From Nissolia schottii (Eukaryota > Streptophyta > Magnoliopsida > Fabales > Fabaceae), in contig QANU01093679.1 of assembly GCA_003254905.1 (NCBI GenBank), positions 1,588,185 to 1,652,184 of the forward strand: a stretch of DNA of 64,000 bases. Direction: 5' to 3'. A model generated the notes under the pieces. It was not told the DNA's origin, made no database searches, and saw only the letters and a program-made list of their open reading frames with translations. Below are positions 14,735 to 24,188 of the stretch, in pieces (the first letter of the stretch is position 1; each line of letters starts with the position of its first letter). A program made the position numbers and the translations under genes.

Positions 14735-15280
14735 ATGGCTGCATACAGAGAACCGATGAACGTGGAAGAAAGGGCCCCAACGATGGCGCAGCAGCCACAC
14801 TCGCCGTGGCATTCCCCTGTCCCGTACCTATTCGGCGGCCTCGCCGCCATGCTCGGCCTCATAGCCTTCGCCCTCCTCATCCTCGCCTGCTCCTACTGGA
14901 AGCTCTCCGGCTACCTCGAGGAGAACGGCGACCGAGACCTCGAATCCGGCCCCGATTCCAAAACCGCCGAGAGCCAGAAGCAGCAGCAGGGGCCTTACGA
15001 GGAGAAGATCCTCGTGATCATGGCTGGCCAGGACAAGCCAACATTCCTGGCCACTCCGAGCACCAACAGCAGCAGCAGCAGCAGCGCCGCCACCAGCCGG
15101 TCCTCCTCTTTCGGCGATAACGGCAGCACCGGCACTTGTACCTGCGATCAGGGCCAAAAATCTGTGGATGCCGCGGCTGAGGCTGAGGCTGCCAATCGAG
15201 CAAGTGACAGCGGTCACGATCGGGTGCCCGGCGGGATCACTGCAACCCGAGATGACTCCTCCTCAGATCAGAGCCGTTGA
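14735..15280 (+). CDS. GDU: GLUTAMINE DUMPER (GDU) family membrane protein
   Basis: Intronless, 181 residues. Members of the GDU family are small plant membrane proteins that change amino-acid export and sensitivity, and in Arabidopsis GDU1 works with the ubiquitin ligase LOG2. Visible here are a short hydrophilic N-terminus, one transmembrane segment at about residues 31-53 (PYLFGGLAAMLGLIAFALLI) followed by SYWKLSGY, and the family's diagnostic VIMAG motif at 94-98 followed by DKPTFLATP. The C-terminus is low-complexity, rich in Ser, Gly and Asp. The first ATG is chosen because it sits in a strong context (A-run before it, G at +4); an in-frame ATG follows at codon 8. The coding part is GC-rich, which produces long but meaningless frames on the other strand. 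Which of the several GDU paralogues it matches cannot be told. Confidence 0.93.
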   Translation: MAAYREPMNVEERAPTMAQQPHSPWHSPVPYLFGGLAAMLGLIAFALLILACSYWKLSGYLEENGDRDLESGPDSKTAESQKQQQGPYEEKILVIMAGQDKPTFLATPSTNSSSSSSAATSRSSSFGDNGSTGTCTCDQGQKSVDAAAEAEAANRASDSGHDRVPGGITATRDDSSSDQSR

Positions 15281-18200
15281 TTAAGGCATCTACCATCACA
15301 TGTTGACGACGGTTTCTTTTCTTTTTTTTTTTTCTCCTTGTTTTCTAGCTAGGAAGTGGTTTCGTGAAGAAAAGAAAAAACACAAAGCTCGTGACATAGA
15401 GGTTTTTTTTGGACCCTTGTTTTAGGTGTCTACAGCATATGCGAGCTAACTTGCATGTTTAAGGATTGGTGATCTAGGGATTTGGATTAGAAACTTTTTT
15501 TTTTTTTCCTTGTTAGTTTTCGGGTAGATTAATTCGGGAATGTAAATTCGGTTGAGGTGGAATGGAAATTGACTTACCAGTTTCTCAATTTTGGGTTTTA
15601 TTTTATTATTATCTTTTTTTTTTATTGTTTTATTCATCCGTTTAGATAAGATTTATGGAGGGGAATTTCACACTGGAGGACAGAGGACTTGTTATCTCAA
15701 GTACCGGGGAAGGAAATTTGATAATTGGAAAAATACATAGGATTAGGAATTAGGAATGCTGGATTATTTATTTATTTATTTATTTATTTTTAAGGTAACG
15801 TGTAACGCAATGGAAGAAAGCGCTTAACATGTGTTAGTCTGTCTGATGCGGCGAGAAGAAACTGTGTGAGCTGCAGCAGCAGGAGCACTGTTTTCCTCGT
15901 GGCACTCCCTGAATTTGCCTCATTTTTTGGTTCCTTTTGGTGTTTCATTTATTGTGCTCGGGGTCTTTTTTCAGCGTTTCTCCGTTTAGTACAATACAAT
16001 ATTCTGTGAGTTTACGGCATGAAAACTGCCGATGGGAGTCATCAAATTGTTGTGCCAAACTCTGCCATTGTCTCTCTTCATATATCTCTAGATTCTAGAT
16101 TAATATAGTAGTAAGAGTTTCATTGTTTCGGCCTTCATCATCCCAAGCAAGCATTAAAAAAGACCAAGCAATTGATAGTAAGCAGGGATTTAAAGGAAAA
16201 TGTTACATGTATTCATTATTTATGTGATAATGACATTTATTCACGACTCATAATTTATTTATTATTAGAGGGGGATGTGGATAGGATGCAAATAAATCTA
16301 CACTTTATTTAATGATAATGTATCGTGAGTTAGTATCATATTTCATGCCAAATAAGTATAAATATCATAATTGTAGTATCCTTTTCTAGCAATAGTATCC
16401 TGTTTTAGCAATTAAGCATGGGGCGTGGATGAGGGTAATGTGCATTTAATGTATCAAAAATGTTACATGTACACCCAATTTGATGTATGGTGTATATTTT
16501 TTAGTGTATGTGTAACATAACTCTTAATGTATATGTCAATAGTGTGTCTCTAAAATTATGATAAACACAACAATAATTGGTCTTAGTACTTGTGAAGTGC
16601 AGTGATGCAAATAGTGAGTAAAAAGGTGCCTCCGAACATGAATTTTGATGTAGTATTGAAATAGAAATATAGTAGTACTCGTTTGTTGAAGATAAATACT
16701 AATAATAGAAAGAGGATTGAATTTTGTCTCTACTTTGTGTCGTTAATACGTTATTATTTGCCAAAGATGGTTTACACGTGCTAACAATTTTCGTTATTGA
16801 TATAATAACCATTTTAGTAAATAAGTTATAAATATTCATGTAAATATTCAAAGAGTCTAAAATATTCATACCCGTTTGTGATAAATTGACCAATATTAGT
16901 CCTACGTAAACTTTTGCATTACCTAAAAAAAATGTTATTATTTATACATGATTAACTGTTTCTAATCATCACCAATTCACTATGCATTTTTTGGAGTAAT
17001 TTTTGGCATGGGTGGTACGATTTTATAAATTAATACGTAATTTAATGAGTGATATTGATATGGTGACTAAGTGACTAAGATACAATAATATAAGAAATGC
17101 GTAGTATTTATGTGCTCCCAAAAGACATAATGATAAAGTGGAATTATGCAATAGAAACATAAATTTTAATATTTGTAGTTGTATACTTGTATGCCCAAAG
17201 CAAAAAGAAACTATAAAGGAACCTTGTACAATAATGTGGAAATAGGTGAGCATGAGCCCATTGTGTCTTGTTCTTTCCCCCAAGCTGTAATGCGGAGAAT
17301 TTCCGTGTGTTGCTTTTGTGAAAAGCAACGCGCCATCGACAATTTTCCTTTTGGAAAAAAATAATGTTAATTATGTGAGTAGCTAGCTAGCAAGGCTCTC
17401 GCAAGTTCATGAACGATATATAAATTACCAAAAAAAATGAGGAATCCCATCCAAAAAAAAGATGAGGAAGACACTTTCGTTTGTAGTTTGACTTTACGTT
17501 CCATGCATTTTTACATAGAAAATACGTTCTCTAATTGCACCGGGTACCACCCTATGTCTAAGGATAGACATTGATATGAAAGGAAAGTTGCAAAAACTGT
17601 ATCAAACTAAGGTCTAATATGCTTAATTTTATAAATTAGGGTGAAAAATAATACTAGAGTAGCAAATCAAGACGGTAAAATGCATTTTATCCTGGGTCAA
17701 TACCACTTTAACCCTTAATTTATGATGCATAAATTTGTAGTTAACTTATCTTACAGATATTTAATTTTAGAGGAATATACATTTGGGTACATAGAGATAT
17801 ATACATTAATCATTAAACATAGTCCGTCCGCATAAGCTTAAATCAAATTATAATAATAATTAAATAATTATTGTTGTTTACTGTATGGCAATATTAGCCT
17901 ATATTTAACAAACTTGTCAAAATCAAAATTTTACATAAAATCATTCGCGAAAGATAAAAAGATTAAACATAACACAAATCATTCGATTATAAAAAATTAT
18001 AAAATTATATTTAAACATATTAAACAGCATAAATAAAAATAATTTTGAAATTAAAATTAATCAATTAAAGTCCAATTTATTATGTAATAAGAAAAGTTGT
18101 CTTGTTGTACGCTTTTACTTTTTCGGCCAAATTGTTGTGATATTGTTGTTCATTAAATTGATATGGCGGTGCGAAAAATGTTCACCCAACCCCTCTCAAT

Positions 18201-18777
18201 TGTCAAACTGGGCTTCGGGCTTTTTTACCAAAAAACCGTAGCAAAAATGAAAAGACACACACTCCTCCACTAACCACCCCGCTGCCGCCGCCAAAGAATG
18301 AAACGGAAGGAGCAGGATGTGCTTCCTCCAATGACCTCACCGCAGAAGGCGGTGGTGAAATGGTTGTAACAGAGGCACAACAGATCGAGAAACAGATCTG
18401 AGAGGAAGAGAGCGAGAAAGTGCCACCGCGATCTCATCTAGGATCGGGGAAAAAGCGTGCGATCCTACTGCGCGATTTTAACATAATACTTTTCAAATTA
18501 ACGGTACAGAATGGCGAATGAGCCGATCTGTGGTCATTAACGAACTAATTTCCGGCAAAAGTTTTCTTTAAATTGCGCAACAATCTTCACCGAAGTTGCA
18601 GGAGAAAAAAAAAATTCAAGAAAACCTTTCTGCATTTCAGTCAATTATAGAAACCAAATTTTTTCGGCAAATCACTCAGGCAATTGCATAGCTAAATGAA
18701 GATGAGGAACTACCAGAGATCAGAGAGGAGATCGCATTCAAAACGTTCGAAAATCGATTAGCTAGACGCTTCGTCGT
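15281..18777. other. gene-free intergenic stretch
   Basis: The first few hundred bases are T-rich and probably hold the GDU 3' untranslated region. A (TTTA)n microsatellite lies at 15764-15790. The remainder is AT-rich without coding signals. The exception is a GC-richer block at 18180-18480 that has no open frame of note on either strand. The frames at 16699-16893 and 17023-17328 have no motifs. Confidence 0.5.
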
Positions 18778-19068
18778 TCAACGTGCTCTGAGGAAGAACA
18801 GCAAGAAGGAGGTCCAGAGCGACAGCAACAGAAGGAGCTGAAGAAGTAGCTCCAGCAAGGTGCAGAGCTTCATCTTCTTGTTCTTCAATCGCTCCTTCAG
18901 CAGTTGGATCTTCAGGTCCTGGATCTCCCTCTTCCGCAGCGTCTCCTCTTCTCCGTCGTTGGTGGCTCCCTGAAGTGATGATTTCAAGCCGTGGAGGAGC
19001 AGCGCCGCTTTAGCACATCGACGCAGAGCGGTTCGCGATTTCAGAGCCTTCTCTTCTTCCTTTTCCAT
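18778..19068 (-). CDS. small uncharacterised protein, coiled coil plus hydrophobic tail
   Basis: Intronless, 96 residues. The N-terminal half is charged (MEKEEEKALKSRTALRRCAKAALLL), a central heptad-like helix (residues about 45-67, RKREIQDLKIQLLKERLKNK) could form a coiled coil, and the C-terminus (about 68-94) is strongly leucine-rich and could be a membrane anchor or amphipathic segment. Support for a real gene: the frame is much more GC-rich than its surroundings, starts with ATG just after a (CT)n leader (GA on the coding strand), and has TATA-like sequence about 90-115 bp upstream (19155-19182). I have the impression of similar small plant proteins of unknown function but cannot name a family. 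No function is assigned. Confidence 0.6.
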   Translation of the reverse strand: MEKEEEKALKSRTALRRCAKAALLLHGLKSSLQGATNDGEEETLRKREIQDLKIQLLKERLKNKKMKLCTLLELLLQLLLLLSLWTSFLLFFLRAR

Positions 19069-19070
19069 TT

Positions 19071-19091
19071 CTCTCTCTCTCTCTCTCTCTC
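19071..19091 (-). repeat. (CT)n run in the 5' leader of the small gene
   Basis: Perfect CT dinucleotide run immediately upstream of the minus-strand start codon. GA/CT runs at this position are frequent in plant 5' leaders and can bind GAGA-type factors. Regulatory use is inference. Confidence 0.8.
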
Positions 19092-19253
19092 AGAGTCACA
19101 ACACACAGGCGCTAGCGCTTTTCATTTTCGAAATCGAGCGGGAAATCTTTTCTGAAAAAATATATATTATTGTTTTATAATAAATATCTTTAAACTAACG
19201 AAATTTAAAGTGGCAGACGTCTACCAATAATAAAAGGAAGTAAGAAGAAATTA

Positions 19254-19547
19254 CTTCCTTCGTTTTTTTTTTTAATTGTCCACTTTCTATAGTATGTGAG
19301 TATTAAAAGGATGATTAAAAACATAAAAATAAGAAAATTTATAATATTGTATAAAATTGTTTTTATTTAATATAAAAATAATAGAAATATTTAAAGTTAT
19401 TAGTATCATATAAGAGATAATATTTATTTAATAGGAATATTATAAAAAGTAGAATAATTAATGTGATATAAATTTAGAAAATAAATAAATAATTGTGAAA
19501 ATATCAAAATAAAAATGTGAATAAGTAAAAAAAAAAACCGAAAGGAG
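19254..19547. mobile_element. Stowaway-type MITE
   Basis: 294 bp, AT-rich, non-coding. The left end 'cttccttcgttttt' and the complement of the right end 'ctcctttcggtttttt' form imperfect terminal inverted repeats of the 'CTCCCTCCGTT' type known from Tc1/mariner-related Stowaway MITEs. The dinucleotide TA flanks both ends (19252-19253 and 19548-19549), the expected target duplication. Confidence 0.75.
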
Positions 19548-20492
19548 TAATACTTAATAGTATTTTTTTTTTAAGTTGCAATTTCAGGAAAATAGGATGA
19601 AAGAAGCAAAAATGATAACAAGCAACAAATGATATCATTATGATGATAATGACAATGGCAAATTAGTGGGATAAATGTGGTCCTATATGTGGGGCTAGCT
19701 GTCTAAGTTAGGCAGGGACGATCAGGGTTAAAACTGTATAATGCTCATTGTCGTTGTTAGGGCTTTATTGACATTAACGCAACGAAATTGTCTGTACTAA
19801 TAAACATAACTCATTAATAACACTACTCGTGAATAAAATCTTTGCATTATTAAAGAAAGCTATGTGCCTATGTGATATCTATCTACAGAAGACGAACAAA
19901 AAAGTTGAGGAAATTATATGTTTAATAGAAATGAGATATCAAATTATCATTTTGATATGTCATTTGTCATTATATCATATCCAGGATAGTGTTTCCTACT
20001 CCTCCATCTCTCCTAATCTATCACATGATGTCATCATGTAATTGCTTCTTCAACTCCCAATACGATCAATATTATCCATGTATATGTAATTGAGCATGAT
20101 CATTTCATCAATTATTGTTTATCAAAATTTATGATGGGGCACACCATCTTCCTCCCACAATTCAATTCAATGCCTCCGTCAAGTGTGTGTTTGGCAAGTT
20201 GTTTCGTCATGATCTTTTATGGCCGAAATGTGACAACAGCAACTATATATGCATAGGCCTCAACAGCTCAAAGCAAAACAACACTACAGCAACCTCCATT
20301 ACATTTGGGTCACCATCCAATGCATTATTCACTCTTTGGGCGAATTGAGTGCTACTAATTATGGTGTCTCTCACCATCCTCCTTCGGATGGCCTACTTAA
20401 AATGAATGAAAAATACTATTTATCCACACTTGTTGAAGAATATATTTAAACGGATATGAGCTTGAAATGGCTTTTAAACATCGGTTGAGAGT
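19548..20492. other. gene-free intergenic stretch
   Basis: Short frames at 19829-20041, 20115-20348 and 20249-20449 overlap in different frames and show no family signature. No gene is supported. Confidence 0.5.
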
Positions 20493-21324
20493 AAGAGCAG
20501 ATCCACCTTGAAGAGGGTGAGACACATGCCACCACCAAGATTTTGAAATTTCTTAGTAATATATAGATCTATGTACATTTTTGTCCCCACTTATTTATTT
20601 GATTTGATCCCACACTAAAAAGAAAAATAATTTGAAGTATTTGACTCATATTTTTATTCTTTAGTTCACTCATTACACTATAAAAATATTTCTTCTAATA
20701 ATATTTTTTTTTTGTGTAGCTTGCTTAAATTTAAGATACTCAGTTTCTACATTTGACAAGAAGAAGTTGAATCGCTTAGCTAAATTATATCCAGTTGAGT
20801 TTTCTTCCACTCGTCTTTTAACGTTTGAGAGTCAACTTGAGAATTTTATCTTAGATGTGTATTTTGATGATCAATTTCAAATGTAAATGAGATTAATGGC
20901 CTTTATGAAAAGTTGGTTGAGACGAGAAAACATATCGTTTATCCATTAGTGTTTCTTCTTTTAAAGTTGGCTTTGGTATTGCCTATAGCAACCACATTAG
21001 TTGAAAATATTTTTTCTGCTATGAATATCATAAAGAATAGGCTTCGAAATAGATGAATGATTCAATAATTGTTTGGTAACGTACATACATACATAAAAAG
21101 AAAGATATTTGATAGTGTTGATGATGAAAAGATCATTTAATGTTTTCATATTTTGAAAACAAGAAGAGAACAATTGTAAATTAATATTTTGTCATTTTAA
21201 ATCGTTGTGTTTTTTGATGTATTAATCAAACTATTCTAAACTTGATTGATATAACTTTTTGATGTGTAAATATAATTATGTAAACTTTTTGCCCCCTGTT
21301 TAAACTTTCTGGATCTACCACTAA
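20493..21324 (+). pseudogene. decayed hAT transposon with C-terminal transposase remnant
   Basis: The element is 832 bp. Degraded terminal inverted repeats share 'agatcca' near 20500 and its complement near 21310. Imperfect 8-bp flanks (ttgagagt / ttgagtga, 6 of 8) fit a hAT target duplication. Inside, broken + strand frames encode the C-terminus of a zinc-finger hAT transposase (ZMYM1-like/TTF type): KKLNRLAKLYPVEFS near 20764, then the hAT dimerisation motif LLKLALVLPIATTLVENIF near 20960, and KTRREQL near 21160. Several in-frame stops and a frame change interrupt it, and the zinc finger and catalytic part are missing. It is a dead internal-deletion copy. Confidence 0.8.
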
Positions 21325-21479
21325 TTGAGTGAGTCATAATTCTTCTTTTACTAATATTTAAGAGATACCTTGATATGTCCCTTCAAAATTATCTAAACAA
21401 TGATATAAATAGCGTTATTCAAAATTAATCTCCAACACATTATATATATATATATATCCATCTCAAAATCATTAGATAA

Positions 21480-21990
21480 AAATTGTTACAGCCCAAACCT
21501 GAGATCAAGATCTAATTCATATATTGATGGGTTGAGATACCTACAACTCACTTACATGCATAAAGTTTGGCACATGTATTGTGGACCACAGGCCCAAACC
21601 TCACACAAGTCCAATGCCGACATATAAATGTTCACCCGTTGAATAAAGTGTAAGTGAGTTATTCCTCATCAGACATCATAATGGCATTACTCACTCAAAT
21701 TATGATGATTTCGTAATGGTGACGGCTATAGTTATCAAGTATTTTAACGGACCAAACGAAAATCACTCAAACAGAGTATTATAAGTATGAATCACAATCA
21801 TACTCAAATATCTTAACTAGATATCACTCCATATAACTTGTACACTAACTTGAACCTCAGAGTGATTTTTGCAAATACCATTTTTGTCCATGCTCGTGGA
21901 TCTTAATAGTTCCCAGGCTTAGCTTGAGTTAAGACTTACTAGTCATCTTGGGCTGCCCGAATTGCTTGTAGCAGAAACAAACCCTTCTGT
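21480..21990 (+). repeat. degenerate LTR-like repeat, family B, copy 2
   Basis: Direct-orientation relative of 6040-6600. The 3' part, 'ctaacttgaacctcagagtg', then 'tttttgcaaatacca' and 'tgctcgtgga', matches the general form of Tat/Ogre-lineage Ty3/gypsy LTR ends. No gag or pol remains next to it. Probably a decayed solo LTR, perhaps with a little internal sequence up to about 22250. Confidence 0.6.
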
Positions 21991-24007
21991 CAACGCTAAA
22001 TAATTGAAGAGGTATTTCTAACTACTATAGTTATTACATCATGGTTCAACTATGTTACAGTGAAATCACTTTTGGTTATGATGTATGGAGAAACTTGTGG
22101 ATTGAACGAAGATGAGGTACCAATAATTGTGACCTCCATATTAGTCTACTTGACGTCAAATCAAAACATTCCGAAATATAATGATGACAACTGTGTAGCC
22201 TAGACCTTGTACTTCGATTTTTTATTCTACTACCAAGGAAAGGGTCGAAAAATCACAGCACACAGGGGCCTCTGTTGTATATGGATTCATATGGCTATAG
22301 AAAAGGGACCATGCCAATGATTAAATAAAACTATGCGCCAACTTGAGGCATTCTTGGCTATTCTCTAAGAATATGGTACATGTTAAAGCTGGCGCTGTTG
22401 AAGCTTAATTAGTGCATATGATATTAATCTGCATCACATGCTCGCATTCTTCGTATGCATGTGTAAGCTTTCGTTTAAAGGAAACCTGATGGCTATTTTT
22501 GTGTTTAGGGAGGGTTCTGTAACTAGACGATCTTGATTTTTTTTTTTTTTTAAAAAAAACCTCTCTTTTCTCTCACCATAGCGAACATTCTCGTTATTTT
22601 TTGGTCGGTAACTAACATTCTCATTTATAATCATGATACTTGACGAGGGTTTCAAACCATATTGATAAGAAATTTATTTGGAAAATCATAGGTGTAAGTT
22701 GATTTGTTAAGTTCCTCAAATGTCACTCCATTGATAATTTATTTTTCTAATTTTGTGGTCACCAACCCATCTTCTTGTATGTTTTCTTTTTTCAACAGCA
22801 CCCATATTCATATTCTTTTATTTTTGGTCAATCGCCCAATTGCGTTTTACACTTTTTATTAGAGTTAGGCCTGGTGTACGATGGGCTTTTTGAAAATAAA
22901 ATCCCTTAGCCTTTTTACCAAAAATAGAGGCCCCTAGCATTTATTGCAAGCCATCTGCGACGACCGGTTGACACTTATATGTGAAGAAAAAAAAACCCAC
23001 TGTTTTCACTATTGCACGCAGTATGGAAGCACATTTCTCTTCTCTTCATGGCTATGATCATGCGATCTGTCTTTTTAACTTTCGAAACTTGGAAAATTCG
23101 TGCATTTCTGACCCAAGAAAGTCAATGATGGAGATATGAGGGAAAGTCCTCCCTGAAAACATTTTGAGAAAATAAAATTAATCGAATATAATGCAAAATT
23201 ATAAAGATTCAATCACATCTCTGATTTTGAATGTCATATAGCTATTTGGATTGGTCAGATGACATCAATTTGACTAACAGTTTAATATTTGTGGAGCAAA
23301 GTTTCAAGTTGAATACTTCGACTTCAAGAACCTGCAATATTTCGTCCACTTGGCATGCTAGCAAGTTTCCAATTTTTTATTTATTACTTTCTCCACAATT
23401 TTCGCCTCGAAGCAACTTGAGATCAGATGCCAAAGTTTACAACTTAACATATGATATGGCCATGAACTTCAAAATTACTTTGAATTAACGGGAAAAAAAT
23501 GTTAAAAAATTTCTAGTGCATGAATATAAAAACATGCAAATTTGCGGCCACAAATTTTCTGCCGCAAAAGTGTTTTTAGAGCAGTGTCCCACTTTTTCCC
23601 TAGCTCAATTAGAGCTCCTTAACATTCTAAGGGTTTAACATTTACCATATAAATTATTATTCCAAAAGTCACACAATAAATGTATACATAATTAGTTGAC
23701 AATGTAAACACTTAAAATTAAATAATTAATAGCGCATCAAATTTATGCATAATTGTTTGAATCATTTGTCGATTCAAAAAGATCCAGACGGGTTTAGCTC
23801 CTTGCAGTCAATACTGTTAATCAACATGAGGACAATTGCCCGAAAGAGAAAAAAGGAATCATAACAGCATATTTCCTAATGATAAAATCATACACCCACC
23901 TATCTAAGATTTTAAGAGTAACCTAATAGTAGTATTATATATGCTCTGACCCCTTAATTCGTTATATAGCCGTTAAAGCAAACTTGACGCTAAAATTAGA
24001 TGTTAGA
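21991..24007. other. gene-free stretch upstream of the PTI1-like kinase
   Basis: No coding region is supported. A poly-T/poly-A stretch lies at 22538-22560, and short motif-free frames at 22434-22655 and 23231-23488. Confidence 0.5.
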
Positions 24008-24035
24008 GCCGGCCAAGGTCGATCGATCGGCCGGC
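24008..24035. promoter_or_regulatory. GC-rich interrupted palindrome upstream of the kinase
   Basis: GCCGGCC and GGCCGGC arms enclose a core containing the self-complementary GATCGATC. It lies about 13 bp before a TATATAA box and 155 bp before the kinase start codon, in otherwise AT-rich DNA. It could be a factor-binding site. Function is inference. Confidence 0.4.
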
Positions 24036-24047
24036 ATTTACAAAAGA

Positions 24048-24054
24048 TATATAA
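24048..24054 (+). promoter_or_regulatory. probable TATA box of the PTI1-like kinase gene
   Basis: TATATAA 135 bp before the start codon. This would give a 5' leader of roughly 100 bases. Position and sequence fit; there is no direct evidence of use. Confidence 0.5.
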
Positions 24055-24188
24055 TTTGTTTTTTGGTAAACTCCACAAAGTTGTAGTATTCTTCCTCAAA
24101 GAAAAAAAAATATTAATCCCATTTGGATACAAGCAAGCTAAGCTAGAAGTTCTTCTCATCTCACTCATCCCATAACGCAGTGCCGATT

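Noticed and set aside
14828..15217. 129-codon minus-strand frame over the GDU gene
   Set aside because: Antisense shadow of a GC-rich coding region, full of Ala/Gly runs.
17023..17328. 101-codon minus-strand frame
   Set aside because: AT-rich DNA, hydrophobic low-information translation, no motif or promoter.
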